From Candidatus Pelagisphaera phototrophica (GTDB taxonomy: Bacteria > Verrucomicrobiota > Verrucomicrobiia > Opitutales > Opitutaceae): DNA of 64,000 nucleotides. The position numbers and the translations under genes are program-made. Positions 17,839 through 25,734 of the stretch are shown piece by piece; positions within the stretch are counted from its first letter, which is position 1, and every line of letters starts with the position of its first letter. The DNA lies in NCBI RefSeq assembly GCF_014529625.1, contig NZ_CP076039.1, positions 248,001 through 312,000 on the forward strand, written 5' to 3'. Below the pieces are notes generated by a model. It was not told where the DNA came from. It worked only from the letters and a program-made list of their open reading frames with translations, and made no database searches.

Positions 17839-18335
17839 TCTGCTAATAGTGCTTGAATTTGATGGGTCAAATTTTCTGCCGACTTCTTGCCATGCCACCC
17901 CTCATGCGCAAATCGGATAACGCCTTTGCGATCCACTAAAAAGGAAGACGGCATAACACTGATTTCTGCCGCTTTCACCAACTGCTGCCCGGCATCGTGC
18001 GGCGTCGCAAAGCTCGGCTTTTGCTTGTCAAGGAAACGTTGCATCTGATTTGCCTTTTGGTCCACGCTCACGGCGACTATTTGGAACCCCTCATCCTTGA
18101 AGTTCTGGTACAATTTCTCCATTTCCGGGAAAGCCGCTTTGCAAGGAGCACACCAGGAAGCCCAGAAGTCCACGAGCGTCACTTTTCCCTCCATTTCCGG
18201 CACTTCCCCTTCGAGAGCGAAACCTTCCAAAGTTGACGGTAAATCCGTACCCGAACCCCACCCTTCGGCTTGGACCCACGACACACAGGACAAAGCGGCT
18301 ATTGCCGTCAGACTAATTTTCAACCAGATTTTCAT
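17835..18335 (-). CDS. TlpA/ResA-like periplasmic thioredoxin
   Basis: A 166-residue protein with a signal peptide (residues 1-23, ending SWVQA) and a thioredoxin fold of the AhpC/TSA-TlpA class. It has VTLVDFWASWCAPCKAAFPEM with the WCAPC active site, and a cis-Pro near MPSSFLVDRKG. It should act as a thiol-disulfide reductase in the periplasm. The gene overlaps both neighbours in the DUF3570-ApbE-TlpA-DUF4266 operon. A likely client is the two-cysteine tail of the DUF4266 lipoprotein. Confidence 0.92.
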   Translation of the reverse strand: MKIWLKISLTAIAALSCVSWVQAEGWGSGTDLPSTLEGFALEGEVPEMEGKVTLVDFWASWCAPCKAAFPEMEKLYQNFKDEGFQIVAVSVDQKANQMQRFLDKQKPSFATPHDAGQQLVKAAEISVMPSSFLVDRKGVIRFAHEGWHGKKSAENLTHQIQALLAE

Positions 18336-19302
18336 AGAATTTAGATGTTTGCTGTATCCCAGAATTCATGACAATGCACCCTTCTGCGCCAAAAGTTCCT
18401 TCCACCAGTTTCAACCCTTCTTCCTCGCCCAAGACAAATACCGTGGTGGAAAGGACTCCTGCCTCTAGACAGGAATTTGCGGTGATAGTTACCGCTAAAA
18501 TGCCATTGATAACCGGCCGGCCAGAGCGAGGATCTAAAATATGCCCGAACCGTTGCCCGCTATGCTCAAAGAAACGGCGATAGTCCCCAGAGGTCGCAAT
18601 CCCCAAATTAATGGCGGCCAGACTGCCCCACGAGGATCCGGGGATTTCCGGATTCTCTAGACCAATGTGCCAGGCTGGGCCGTTAGGAGGCCTTCCGATT
18701 GCGTGAATGTCTCTGCCAAAGTCCACGAGGCAACCCGTCAAGCCATTTCCCACCGCGATGGCCGCCACTTTATCCACGGCATACTCCTTGCCGAAGCCTC
18801 CCAAATCCAATGACATCCCTTTTTCCGGTAGAAATACACCTCCTGGCTTTCGTTCAACCTTTCTCCATCCCACCAGAGACCGCACGCTTTCGACCTCGGT
18901 ATCGGATGGCAGTTGTGTGTGGGTTCTCCGGTAGTCCCATAGATGAATGAGCGGCAGCATCGTGGGGTCCAAAACTCCTTGAGTCATGAAGTGCAAATCG
19001 TCGCAAATCGCGAAAATAGACTCTACTTCTGTATCGATCTCAGTCCACGCAACGCCCGCATTCCGGTTGATCTCACTAATGAGACTATTATCCCTAAACC
19101 GTGAATACTTGGTTTCAAAATTAGCTACCCATTGCACCGCCTCTTTTGAAAAAGCTGCAGCCTGGTCATTGCTTCTCGCGGAAAACTGTACCCTACAATC
19201 CGTTCCCAAGGCCTTGAATCGCAAATCGTACAAGCTACGCTTCGGGTCGAATGAAACCCGAGCATCAACTTTCATTGCCGCTGGTTTCTCCATTAGAACC
19301 AT
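18313..19302 (-). CDS. apbE: FAD:protein FMN transferase (ApbE family)
   Basis: A 329-residue ApbE homologue. Family motifs are visible: FKALGTDCRVQF at the start, SRFRDNSLISEINRNAG, MSLDLGGFGKEYAVDK, and the Mg/FAD site IATSGDYRRFF followed by HILDPRSGRPV. ApbE transfers FMN from FAD onto Ser/Thr of redox proteins. ApbE is normally exported, yet no signal peptide or lipobox is evident here. Two starts are possible: ATG at 19302, or ATG at 19293 sharing the TAATG junction with DUF3570. A flavinylation target with the usual DGxTGAT-type site was not found in the operon. Confidence 0.93.
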   Translation of the reverse strand: MVLMEKPAAMKVDARVSFDPKRSLYDLRFKALGTDCRVQFSARSNDQAAAFSKEAVQWVANFETKYSRFRDNSLISEINRNAGVAWTEIDTEVESIFAICDDLHFMTQGVLDPTMLPLIHLWDYRRTHTQLPSDTEVESVRSLVGWRKVERKPGGVFLPEKGMSLDLGGFGKEYAVDKVAAIAVGNGLTGCLVDFGRDIHAIGRPPNGPAWHIGLENPEIPGSSWGSLAAINLGIATSGDYRRFFEHSGQRFGHILDPRSGRPVINGILAVTITANSCLEAGVLSTTVFVLGEEEGLKLVEGTFGAEGCIVMNSGIQQTSKFYENLVEN

Positions 19303-20456
19303 AGTGACGCACCCAACGTTATAATATCCGCATCTGCAAAAGCAGACTGCGGCGTTTCATCTTTTCCTTCCATCTCATAACGCTCAAAAGCCGCATCGAC
19401 ACTAAAGCGATCCCCAAAATTGTAGATCACTTTCACCCCGTAAGTGTGGGTGTCGAACTTCGCCAGCCGGTAGTCTGCGGAATAAAAGGGGGCTACACCT
19501 TTGAGGGAGGCACGAGGGTCAATTACGGTTCCAGTCAAATCAAGCGTGTAGAAATCCGCTGAATTTTGGGTATAGTAACGGTATTTCGGGCGAATAATCA
19601 GATTCTCCCCAATTTTCTGATACCACTCCAGGTCAAAGGTACTGCTCTCCACTCCCCAGCTGTCATTGAAATAACGATAATCGAAATCCAGACTGCCTCC
19701 CGCTTGATCGAAAAAGCGCTTTACGTTGAGAAACCATATATGCCGCGTTCGGTCTGTAGGTCGGTTCTCCGCGAACGTCAGAGGTAGGGAGAGACCTGGG
19801 AGAATTTCCGTTTCCCGCCGGATAATTTTATAAGGATCACTCAAGTATCCGCTGACATCACTGTATGTGTAATTTAGAGCTACAATCGTGTTCGGATCGA
19901 CTACCTGGCTTATCCCGAGAAAATAGTCGTAGCTCTCTTTTTCCCGATGCTCGCTAAAGAAGGTCGGTCGAACATCGTCGTCAATGAACGATATGCCATA
20001 GCTTAGACCCGTGTTGCGCTTGTTGTACTCAGACGTTTGCGAATACGCGTAACCTCTAGATAGAAAGTCGCTTTCCGAACTATGCGAATACTGAAAGGTC
20101 GATTTGTGGATTCCCCGGGTCCAGTCCAAGTCGATCACTCCTGCTTCTCGAACATCGGTGAGATTGGAAAGCGGAACGTTAACGCCATCATCCGCAGGAG
20201 CGCCACTTGGCGTCGCCCCCGATATCGCATCGTGAACCCCGTGACCTTTGAGAGTGATCTGGTTGCTCACCTTCTTCTCAAAACCCATGTAACGAGAGAT
20301 CACCCGAATTCGGTCATTGTCCTCGCTGTAGTCCTGCCACTTGACTGAAATGTGGTCTTCGGCATTCGAAACTCTGGCCCCGAACAAGTACAGATAGCCC
20401 GCAAAAACGAAAATTCGCACAGATCGGGGGAGAGAAAGAAAGATTGGTCGGCTCAT
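19293..20456 (-). CDS. DUF3570 outer-membrane beta-barrel-like protein
   Basis: A 387-residue protein with a signal sequence (ends near ARVSNA). Long alternating beta strands are rich in aromatic residues (DYRYFNDSWGVESSTFDLEW, YTYSDVSGYLSD) and the chain ends in LGASLWF, a typical outer-membrane C-terminal aromatic. The opening part has ISGATPSGAPADDG, characteristic of DUF3570. It is first in the operon with apbE, the TlpA-like thioredoxin and DUF4266, and is probably the outer-membrane component. Transport or electron-transfer roles are unproven. Confidence 0.9.
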   Translation of the reverse strand: MSRPIFLSLPRSVRIFVFAGYLYLFGARVSNAEDHISVKWQDYSEDNDRIRVISRYMGFEKKVSNQITLKGHGVHDAISGATPSGAPADDGVNVPLSNLTDVREAGVIDLDWTRGIHKSTFQYSHSSESDFLSRGYAYSQTSEYNKRNTGLSYGISFIDDDVRPTFFSEHREKESYDYFLGISQVVDPNTIVALNYTYSDVSGYLSDPYKIIRRETEILPGLSLPLTFAENRPTDRTRHIWFLNVKRFFDQAGGSLDFDYRYFNDSWGVESSTFDLEWYQKIGENLIIRPKYRYYTQNSADFYTLDLTGTVIDPRASLKGVAPFYSADYRLAKFDTHTYGVKVIYNFGDRFSVDAAFERYEMEGKDETPQSAFADADIITLGASLWF

Positions 20457-20700
20457 GACGAGTCAATTGATAAGAGAAAAGCGATATCGAGCTTCTACGC
20501 GCGGGCAAGAGGCCCCGGTTTCAGCAAATGCTATGGAATCTGCAAAAAGCATCAGCTGTGACGAGCCTGATACACTCGCGGTTCCACTGTTTACGGCCTT
20601 TTAAAAAATTTATAGCGGGACATTACTCGGGCCTCCATGCCAATATCCTTACGCTTACCAGGGCAACCCGTTCCTGCTACGGTATCTGTCGCGAGTAACT

Positions 20701-21204
20701 GTGGATTCTCCTAAAAACCAATACCTGTTTGTCTACGGCACCCTTCGAAGTGACCAACCAGAGCACCGAACCCATAGTCCACGGTCCCTATCTCGCTCGA
20801 TCGCCTCCGTCACGGGAACGCTTTACGAGCTAGACGAAGGTTATCCCCTATTAATCGTGCCTGCTACTTCAATCGTTTTGCCCGCTAGCCGAGACTGGCT
20901 AAGAGACTGGAATCAGGCTACTATGTTCGACTTGGCAACCATTCCGGACCCTTCCCAAGAACGATCTTCCCACATCTGGGGAGAATTGATCGAAATACCC
21001 CTCGAGCCAGATGCCTTGACCAAACCTGACAAGTGGGAAGGGTTCAGTCTCGATCGTCCAAGCATCTATCAACGGGTAATCATCCCGGCAGCTCTCGCAG
21101 ATGGGAGGATGGTGGCCGCCTGGGCTTATGTCACGACACAAATCCCAACCACCGCTAAACTCATTCCGGATGGATTTTGGGAGCGCCCTGAGAAGCTCCG
21201 TTGA
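20701..21204 (+). CDS. Gamma-glutamylcyclotransferase-like (AIG2/GGCT) protein
   Basis: A 167-residue protein starting with GTG. The N-terminal YLFVYGTLRSDQPEH carries the YGTLR motif that forms the GGCT substrate loop; later WGELIEI and a C-terminal AWAYV strand fit the BtrG/AIG2 fold. The chain is longer than minimal members because of an insertion around residues 55-90. Members cyclise gamma-glutamyl amines or peptides. The specific substrate is unknown. It stands alone, convergent with the DUF3127 gene. Confidence 0.82.
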   Translation: MDSPKNQYLFVYGTLRSDQPEHRTHSPRSLSRSIASVTGTLYELDEGYPLLIVPATSIVLPASRDWLRDWNQATMFDLATIPDPSQERSSHIWGELIEIPLEPDALTKPDKWEGFSLDRPSIYQRVIIPAALADGRMVAAWAYVTTQIPTTAKLIPDGFWERPEKLR

Positions 21205-21219
21205 AACAGGGGCCAATGA

Positions 21220-21564
21220 TTAGAAGGGAGATTCTTCCAGGTCGTCTAGATTACCGTCACCAGATTCGCCAGTTACCTGAGCGAGATTGCTGTCCACTTC
21301 ACCGCCACCGTTCTCAATACGCCAAGCCTGCAGGTTCACGTAATACTTCCCTTTGTATTCGTTTCCTCGAATGTTAAAGCTGACTTTTACGCGGTCACCA
21401 GTGCGAACTTTTTCGAGAAGTTCGATTTTGTCCTTCGTACACTCGAATTTTACGTCTTGAGGAAATTTCTCTTCAGATGTGACCACAAATTCGCGTTTTT
21501 GAAACCCACTTCCGAAGGTTTGCGTGTCCTCTATCAATTTAACGGTGCCTTCCAATTCGTACAT
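21220..21564 (-). CDS. DUF3127 small protein
   Basis: 114 residues from ATG at 21564. Two upstream in-frame ATGs (21576, 21585) exist, but the family begins with the [11 protein letters not shown] strand, and no convincing Shine-Dalgarno separates the options. The core ([32 protein letters not shown]-like region, [15 protein letters not shown]) matches the OB-fold-like DUF3127 family, followed by an acidic tail ending DDLEESPF. This tail resembles those of SSB-type OB proteins, which suggests nucleic-acid or partner binding; that is inference. Confidence 0.82.
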   Translation of the reverse strand: MYELEGTVKLIEDTQTFGSGFQKREFVVTSEEKFPQDVKFECTKDKIELLEKVRTGDRVKVSFNIRGNEYKGKYYVNLQAWRIENGGGEVDSNLAQVTGESGDGNLDDLEESPF

Positions 21565-21762
21565 GAGAATTATCATGCAACTCATTCAATCGATGTTAAG
21601 CAAAAAGTAGCCAGGTAACTCATCTAATCTTGATCGCTTTTGCCCGGCCACCTGAACTTCCATCATATCCATAGGCTTCCGCTGGATGTCTGGCTGGGGC
21701 TTTAGGGGACCTCGAAACGCTGATCTCCAAACAAAGATCGAGGGTGGGCACCCCACGCTTAT

Positions 21763-23031
21763 TTAGTAAACCGTATTGACTAGGGAGGAAAGTCTAACGC
21801 TCTCGCTCAATGCGTCGCTAGAATCCAAATACGAATGCACTTTTTCAGGAGCGATCACAGACCAGCCCTGCAGTGCTCCAAACAATGCCGCCTCGCGATC
21901 TAAGCTGGCGACTCCATAGGCCAATTCCGCAAAGCGAACCGTACTATCAAAGTCGTCGTGTCCTATCTCGTAAAGGGAATCGTAATACGCATCATATCTT
22001 GAAGCGGATGACTCTATCGTGGCGAGCCAGGAAATGGAGACGTCCGGATTCCGTCGCGCAAACAATCGAGCACTTTCCGAAGCAACGGAGTCACGCTTAA
22101 AGGGACTCTGAAGATTCGAATGAAATCGCTCAAGATCCTGGTACACCTCATTCAAAATGAGGTCTTTCGCTATGAAGCGTGCCCCTTTACTGGTGACTTG
22201 ATCCTGATTCTCCAATGTCCAAGTCATCGCTCCTCTTGAATCCCGCTGTGCCCATTCGTCGATGACTGCATCCATGATCGCAGAGTCCACTAGGTCGTCG
22301 CTGGTAAAGTCGAGCTGGTTTAGGGTCTGAGCAGGATTTTCCGATACAACGTGAAACGCAATCAAGCTCGCAAGTTCCAATCTAAGTCCCGGCTCCATCA
22401 CCGTTTTCAACAAGTCCGCAGCGAGCTGGTAATTTCGCTGTTCCGACAAGACCACTTCAAGCGTTCCGTGAAACATCTCATTCTGCAAATCGCGGTCGAT
22501 GTATTCACCGCTGTCGTCGATCCAAGCAGAATCAATCCAGTCCCAGGCAGACACGGCATCATATTTCGCCCAACCACCGGAAAGAGCGGTGGCCAGACGG
22601 GCTTTTTCAGAGGGAGTCAGGGAATAGAGCAACTCCAGAGCCCTTCTTGGGTCTTGGGATGCAATGGATTGCAGAGCCAGACCCGCAGCCTCAAAGGCGC
22701 GGCGATCCTCCAGATCAAATGAAAGCGCCTCGATATAAAATTCCTCCAGCTCGTCCAGGCTTAGAGCCGATAGCTTTCTCCCAAGAGTAAAGCCGCCTTC
22801 CTTTTCCTGCGATTCTAGAAACGAGCCAACAATCGCCTCCATCTGCCCAACGATCGGGCGCTCAGGAATCTCATCAACAGGGCTCAAGTCCTCTACCGGC
22901 TCAGCGGATTGAGCCACGAACGAACGTTTAGTCCGTGTATCCTGAACCAGCTGGTCTGCCCAACGGGCAAGCAGAAAGCCGATCGAGCTAACTCCCAGAA
23001 AAGCGATAACTACTTTGATAAAATTCAGCAC
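21763..23031 (-). CDS. Membrane-anchored helical-repeat protein in the hflKC operon
   Basis: A 422-residue protein with one N-terminal transmembrane helix (about residues 5-23) and a long periplasmic helical domain. Loose repeats of a W-A-x-x-D-x-x-x-A-x-x-W type recur (GGWAKYDAVSAWDWIDS, DEWAQRDSRGAMTWTLEN, ARRNPDVSISWLATI). I have seen such repeats in Verrucomicrobiota hypothetical proteins, but no function is known to me. It lies 30 bp downstream of hflC in the same direction and may be an accessory factor of the HflKC membrane complex. Confidence 0.8.
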   Translation of the reverse strand: MLNFIKVVIAFLGVSSIGFLLARWADQLVQDTRTKRSFVAQSAEPVEDLSPVDEIPERPIVGQMEAIVGSFLESQEKEGGFTLGRKLSALSLDELEEFYIEALSFDLEDRRAFEAAGLALQSIASQDPRRALELLYSLTPSEKARLATALSGGWAKYDAVSAWDWIDSAWIDDSGEYIDRDLQNEMFHGTLEVVLSEQRNYQLAADLLKTVMEPGLRLELASLIAFHVVSENPAQTLNQLDFTSDDLVDSAIMDAVIDEWAQRDSRGAMTWTLENQDQVTSKGARFIAKDLILNEVYQDLERFHSNLQSPFKRDSVASESARLFARRNPDVSISWLATIESSASRYDAYYDSLYEIGHDDFDSTVRFAELAYGVASLDREAALFGALQGWSVIAPEKVHSYLDSSDALSESVRLSSLVNTVY

Positions 23032-23061
23032 CGCTACCCTCCGGCAAGAATTTAAAATAAA

Positions 23062-24027
23062 CTACTGGTTTGGCTCAATTTCTTTGAGAAACTTAAAGAG
23101 GTCGCTGTTGGTTGAAAGGATTAAAGTCGTTTCGCGATCAAACATCTGCTCGTAAGTCTCGAGCGTCTTTATAAACTCGTAGTACTCAACAGACTTTGCA
23201 CTTTTGTTGAATGCACTCGCATAAATCTCAGTTGCCTTAGCATCTGCCTCTCCTCGAATCGTCTGCACTTGTTTGTACGCTACCGATTCAATTTCCTGCA
23301 GGTCTTTCTCCCGCTTACCTGTGATCTTAGCTGCTTCACCAGCACCTTCTGAACGGAAACGCTCCGCGATTTGCTGACGCTCGCTGATCATGCGCTGAAA
23401 GATGTTCTGCTGTACGCTGTTGTTGTAATTAATGCGCTTGAATCGCACATCCAAAAGTTCGATACCGAAGTCCGTCAATTTCGAGGCCGCGTTTTCAAAG
23501 ATCTCCTTTTCGATCATTGCCCGGCCCGATGTAATGGGGTTTAGAATCCCAATATTCCCCGGAGCGTCCGCCAAAGTAGCGTCTTGGTTAGGCTCGCGAT
23601 CTTTGGTCGTGCGAATAACTTCTATCAGCTCGTGCTTGGCGATGGCGTTAAGGGTTTCGCTTCGCAGAATATCGTTCAGTCTAGACTGGGCGCTACGCTC
23701 GTCTCTCAAGCGTAGAAAATATTGCTTAGCATCACTGATCCGCCAGCGACCGAAAGTGTCTACCGAAATATAGGTTTTATCCTTGGTCGGCATTTCCGTG
23801 GGAATCCCGTCCCACTCGAGTATCCGCTTTTCGATCATGTTAACCTCCTGAACGAAGGGAGTCCGAAAATGGAGACCCGCTTCGGTGATCGGCTCTCCAA
23901 CTGGTTTTCCGAACTGCGTGATGATCGCCTGTTTGGTCTCTGGCACGGTGTAAGCCGATGCGAAGAGAACTACCAATGCAGCGAGTGCGCCGACAATAAT
24001 TAATAGACCTGCTAATTTTTTCATCAT
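23062..24027 (-). CDS. hflC: HflC, SPFH-domain subunit of the HflKC complex
   Basis: About 321 residues from ATG at 24027, one base after the hflK stop; the longer open frame overlapping hflK is unlikely. It has an N-terminal membrane anchor (LAGLLIIVGALAALVVLFAS), an SPFH/band-7 domain (VPETKQAIITQFGKPVGEPI, AGLHFRTPFVQEV) and a helical coiled-coil (ERFRSEGAGEAAKITGKREK, IRGEADAKATEIYA). HflC with HflK forms a large periplasmic cage around the FtsH protease and modulates membrane-protein quality control. Confidence 0.94.
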   Translation of the reverse strand: MMKKLAGLLIIVGALAALVVLFASAYTVPETKQAIITQFGKPVGEPITEAGLHFRTPFVQEVNMIEKRILEWDGIPTEMPTKDKTYISVDTFGRWRISDAKQYFLRLRDERSAQSRLNDILRSETLNAIAKHELIEVIRTTKDREPNQDATLADAPGNIGILNPITSGRAMIEKEIFENAASKLTDFGIELLDVRFKRINYNNSVQQNIFQRMISERQQIAERFRSEGAGEAAKITGKREKDLQEIESVAYKQVQTIRGEADAKATEIYASAFNKSAKSVEYYEFIKTLETYEQMFDRETTLILSTNSDLFKFLKEIEPNQ

Positions 24028-24028
24028 T

Positions 24029-25021
24029 CTAGCGATTCTGAGTGTTCTCGTTGAGCTGCAAAAGCGGAAGGATTTGCTGAGCCTCCGCATCGATCACTAT
24101 CTTTTTCCCCAGACTGGGGACTACGCTCTGCATAGTTTCGAGGTATAGGCGACGCTTCGTCACTTCCGGAGCTTTAAGATACTCCCTTAAAATGGCGTTA
24201 AAACGGGCGACATCCCCTTCGGCTTCATTCACTCGCTTGAGCGCGTACCCTTCGGCTGCCTGGATCTTTTGGTCCGCTTCTCCGCGTGCTCGAGGAATCA
24301 CCTTGTTGTATTCACCGTTGGCAATGTTGATCATCTGCTCACGCTCCTGCTGTGCCTGATTGACTTCGTTAAATGAATTCTGGACCGGCTGCGGCGGATT
24401 CACGTTGTTGAGCTGGACCTGGTCTACGTTCAAACCGAGCTCGTACTTGTCCACCAGCGTCTGCATCTCGATAAGGGCCTCGCTCGCAATCTCCTGCCGG
24501 CCAATAGTAATGACCTCATCGACCGTCCGGTCACCAATGACCGTCCGCATGACCGACTCTGATATATCTCGAAGCGTCCCTTTAGGCTCCCTGACCTTGA
24601 AAAGAAAAAGCTGGGGATCCTCGACACGATACTGGACGCTCCATTCGACTGTCGCGGCATTGAGATCTCCCGTCACCATGCTGCGCTCAAAGCTTCGTTC
24701 CGTCTGCGAAGGATTGAACTGACTCGGATCGTTCGCCCCTCTAGTCGCGAATCCAAACTCCTGCTTGAGCTGACGCTCGACCTGGACAATTTCGTAAGTG
24801 TCGATCCCGAACGGTAGCTTTATATGCAGACCGGGATCAACCGTCTTGATGTACTTGCCAAAGCGAAGAACGACTCCCTGCGACTCGGCCTGTATGGTGT
24901 ACAGCATGGAGTAAGCTGCCGTTATCACTATAATCGCTACAAGGATCCATAGGATTGAACCCACTTTAGCCCGAAACTCCTTCAAACTGTTTGGTATCTG
25001 AAACTCTATATTCTCGCCCAT
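24029..25021 (-). CDS. hflK: HflK, SPFH-domain subunit of the HflKC complex
   Basis: A 330-residue partner of HflC. It has a single N-terminal membrane helix (VGSILWILVAIIVITAAYSM), the SPFH domain (ESQGVVLRFGKYIKTVDPGL, HIKLPFGIDTYEIV) and a C-terminal helical region (PQPVQNSFNEVNQAQQERE, ARGEADQKIQAAEGYAL). The order hflK-hflC follows other bacteria. It shares the operon with a helical-repeat membrane protein downstream. Confidence 0.94.
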   Translation of the reverse strand: MGENIEFQIPNSLKEFRAKVGSILWILVAIIVITAAYSMLYTIQAESQGVVLRFGKYIKTVDPGLHIKLPFGIDTYEIVQVERQLKQEFGFATRGANDPSQFNPSQTERSFERSMVTGDLNAATVEWSVQYRVEDPQLFLFKVREPKGTLRDISESVMRTVIGDRTVDEVITIGRQEIASEALIEMQTLVDKYELGLNVDQVQLNNVNPPQPVQNSFNEVNQAQQEREQMINIANGEYNKVIPRARGEADQKIQAAEGYALKRVNEAEGDVARFNAILREYLKAPEVTKRRLYLETMQSVVPSLGKKIVIDAEAQQILPLLQLNENTQNR

Positions 25022-25534
25022 TCCCCGATACTTCAGCTAAGACGTCTCAACGCAACGCGAATCTCAACGTTCCGAGAAAAGCCTACAGCAACCTACTTTC
25101 TTGAGGGAAACCAGTTCTTTTCTAGCCGCCTTAGAGCTCAATCCAGCCCTCCAGATACAAGAAGAGCCGGCGATTTGAGATCGCCGGCCTAGGAATCCAA
25201 CTCTTGTGTGTGAGAAAAAGTCCCCAAAGAATTTAGCCTGCTATTACCCTAGCTGTCTCCGAGGAGACGATTCAATGGTTTCTTAACTCCATTATCAACC
25301 TACACTAGCCTAGAATTTTGTCTATCAGTGCCGCTGGCGCTTCATCCTAGTAATTAGTACGTAGGACTTAATTCAATACCCTCCACAGGGCATATTGGGC
25401 AATAAGAGAGTCGCCTGAAAGCGATCACTTGCTTGGAAATCACTCTTTCCCTCCTTCGTCCGAATCCAAAACTCCCCTCGAAAAGGACTTGACCTAAGCA
25501 AAATCAGATCGATGTTTGACCACTCGATTCTATC
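25022..25534. other. Non-coding gap between hflK and tRNA-Gly
   Basis: No supportable gene. It contains a perfect 9-bp inverted repeat, GCCGGCGAT (25166-25174) and ATCGCCGGC (25180-25188), with a 5-base loop. Read on the minus strand the stem is followed by a T-rich TCTTCTTG, so it could be a weak terminator, although no minus-strand gene ends just upstream. The hflK promoter should lie in the first 150 bp of this gap; no confident -35/-10 was picked. Confidence 0.5.
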
Positions 25535-25608
25535 GCGGGTGTAGTTTAGTGGTAGAACCCCAGCCTTCCAAGCTGGTTGCGTCAGTTCGATTCTGTCCAC
25601 CCGCACCA
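25535..25608 (+). tRNA. tRNA-Gly (anticodon UCC)
   Basis: A 74-nt cloverleaf with encoded CCA. The acceptor stem GCGGGTG (25535-25541) pairs with CACCCGC (25598-25604). The D-arm is GTTT/GAAC. The anticodon stem CCAGC/GCTGG encloses loop CTTCCAA with anticodon TCC. The T-arm GTCAG-TTCGATT-CTGTC has one T-T mismatch at its second pair. The discriminator is A. The stem-loop mismatch is mild and the gene is probably functional. Confidence 0.95.
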
Positions 25609-25734
25609 TTTTTCGCTCCAGCGGAAAAAGATACTCTTGCTAACCAAGCCGAGAATTGGGCAGCGACCTTCTGATAGCCAAGCCCGTCCTCACCGAGCGA
25701 ACGCGAGAACTCGCTAAGCGAGCAACCAAGCGGT

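Noticed and set aside
25373-25609. 78-residue minus-strand frame antisense to tRNA-Gly
   Set aside because: It is the complement of a well-formed tRNA.
25710-25722. CTCGCTAAGCGAG palindrome next to the glycosyltransferase stop
   Set aside because: Only a short 6-bp stem with a one-base centre and no T-run; too weak to call a terminator.
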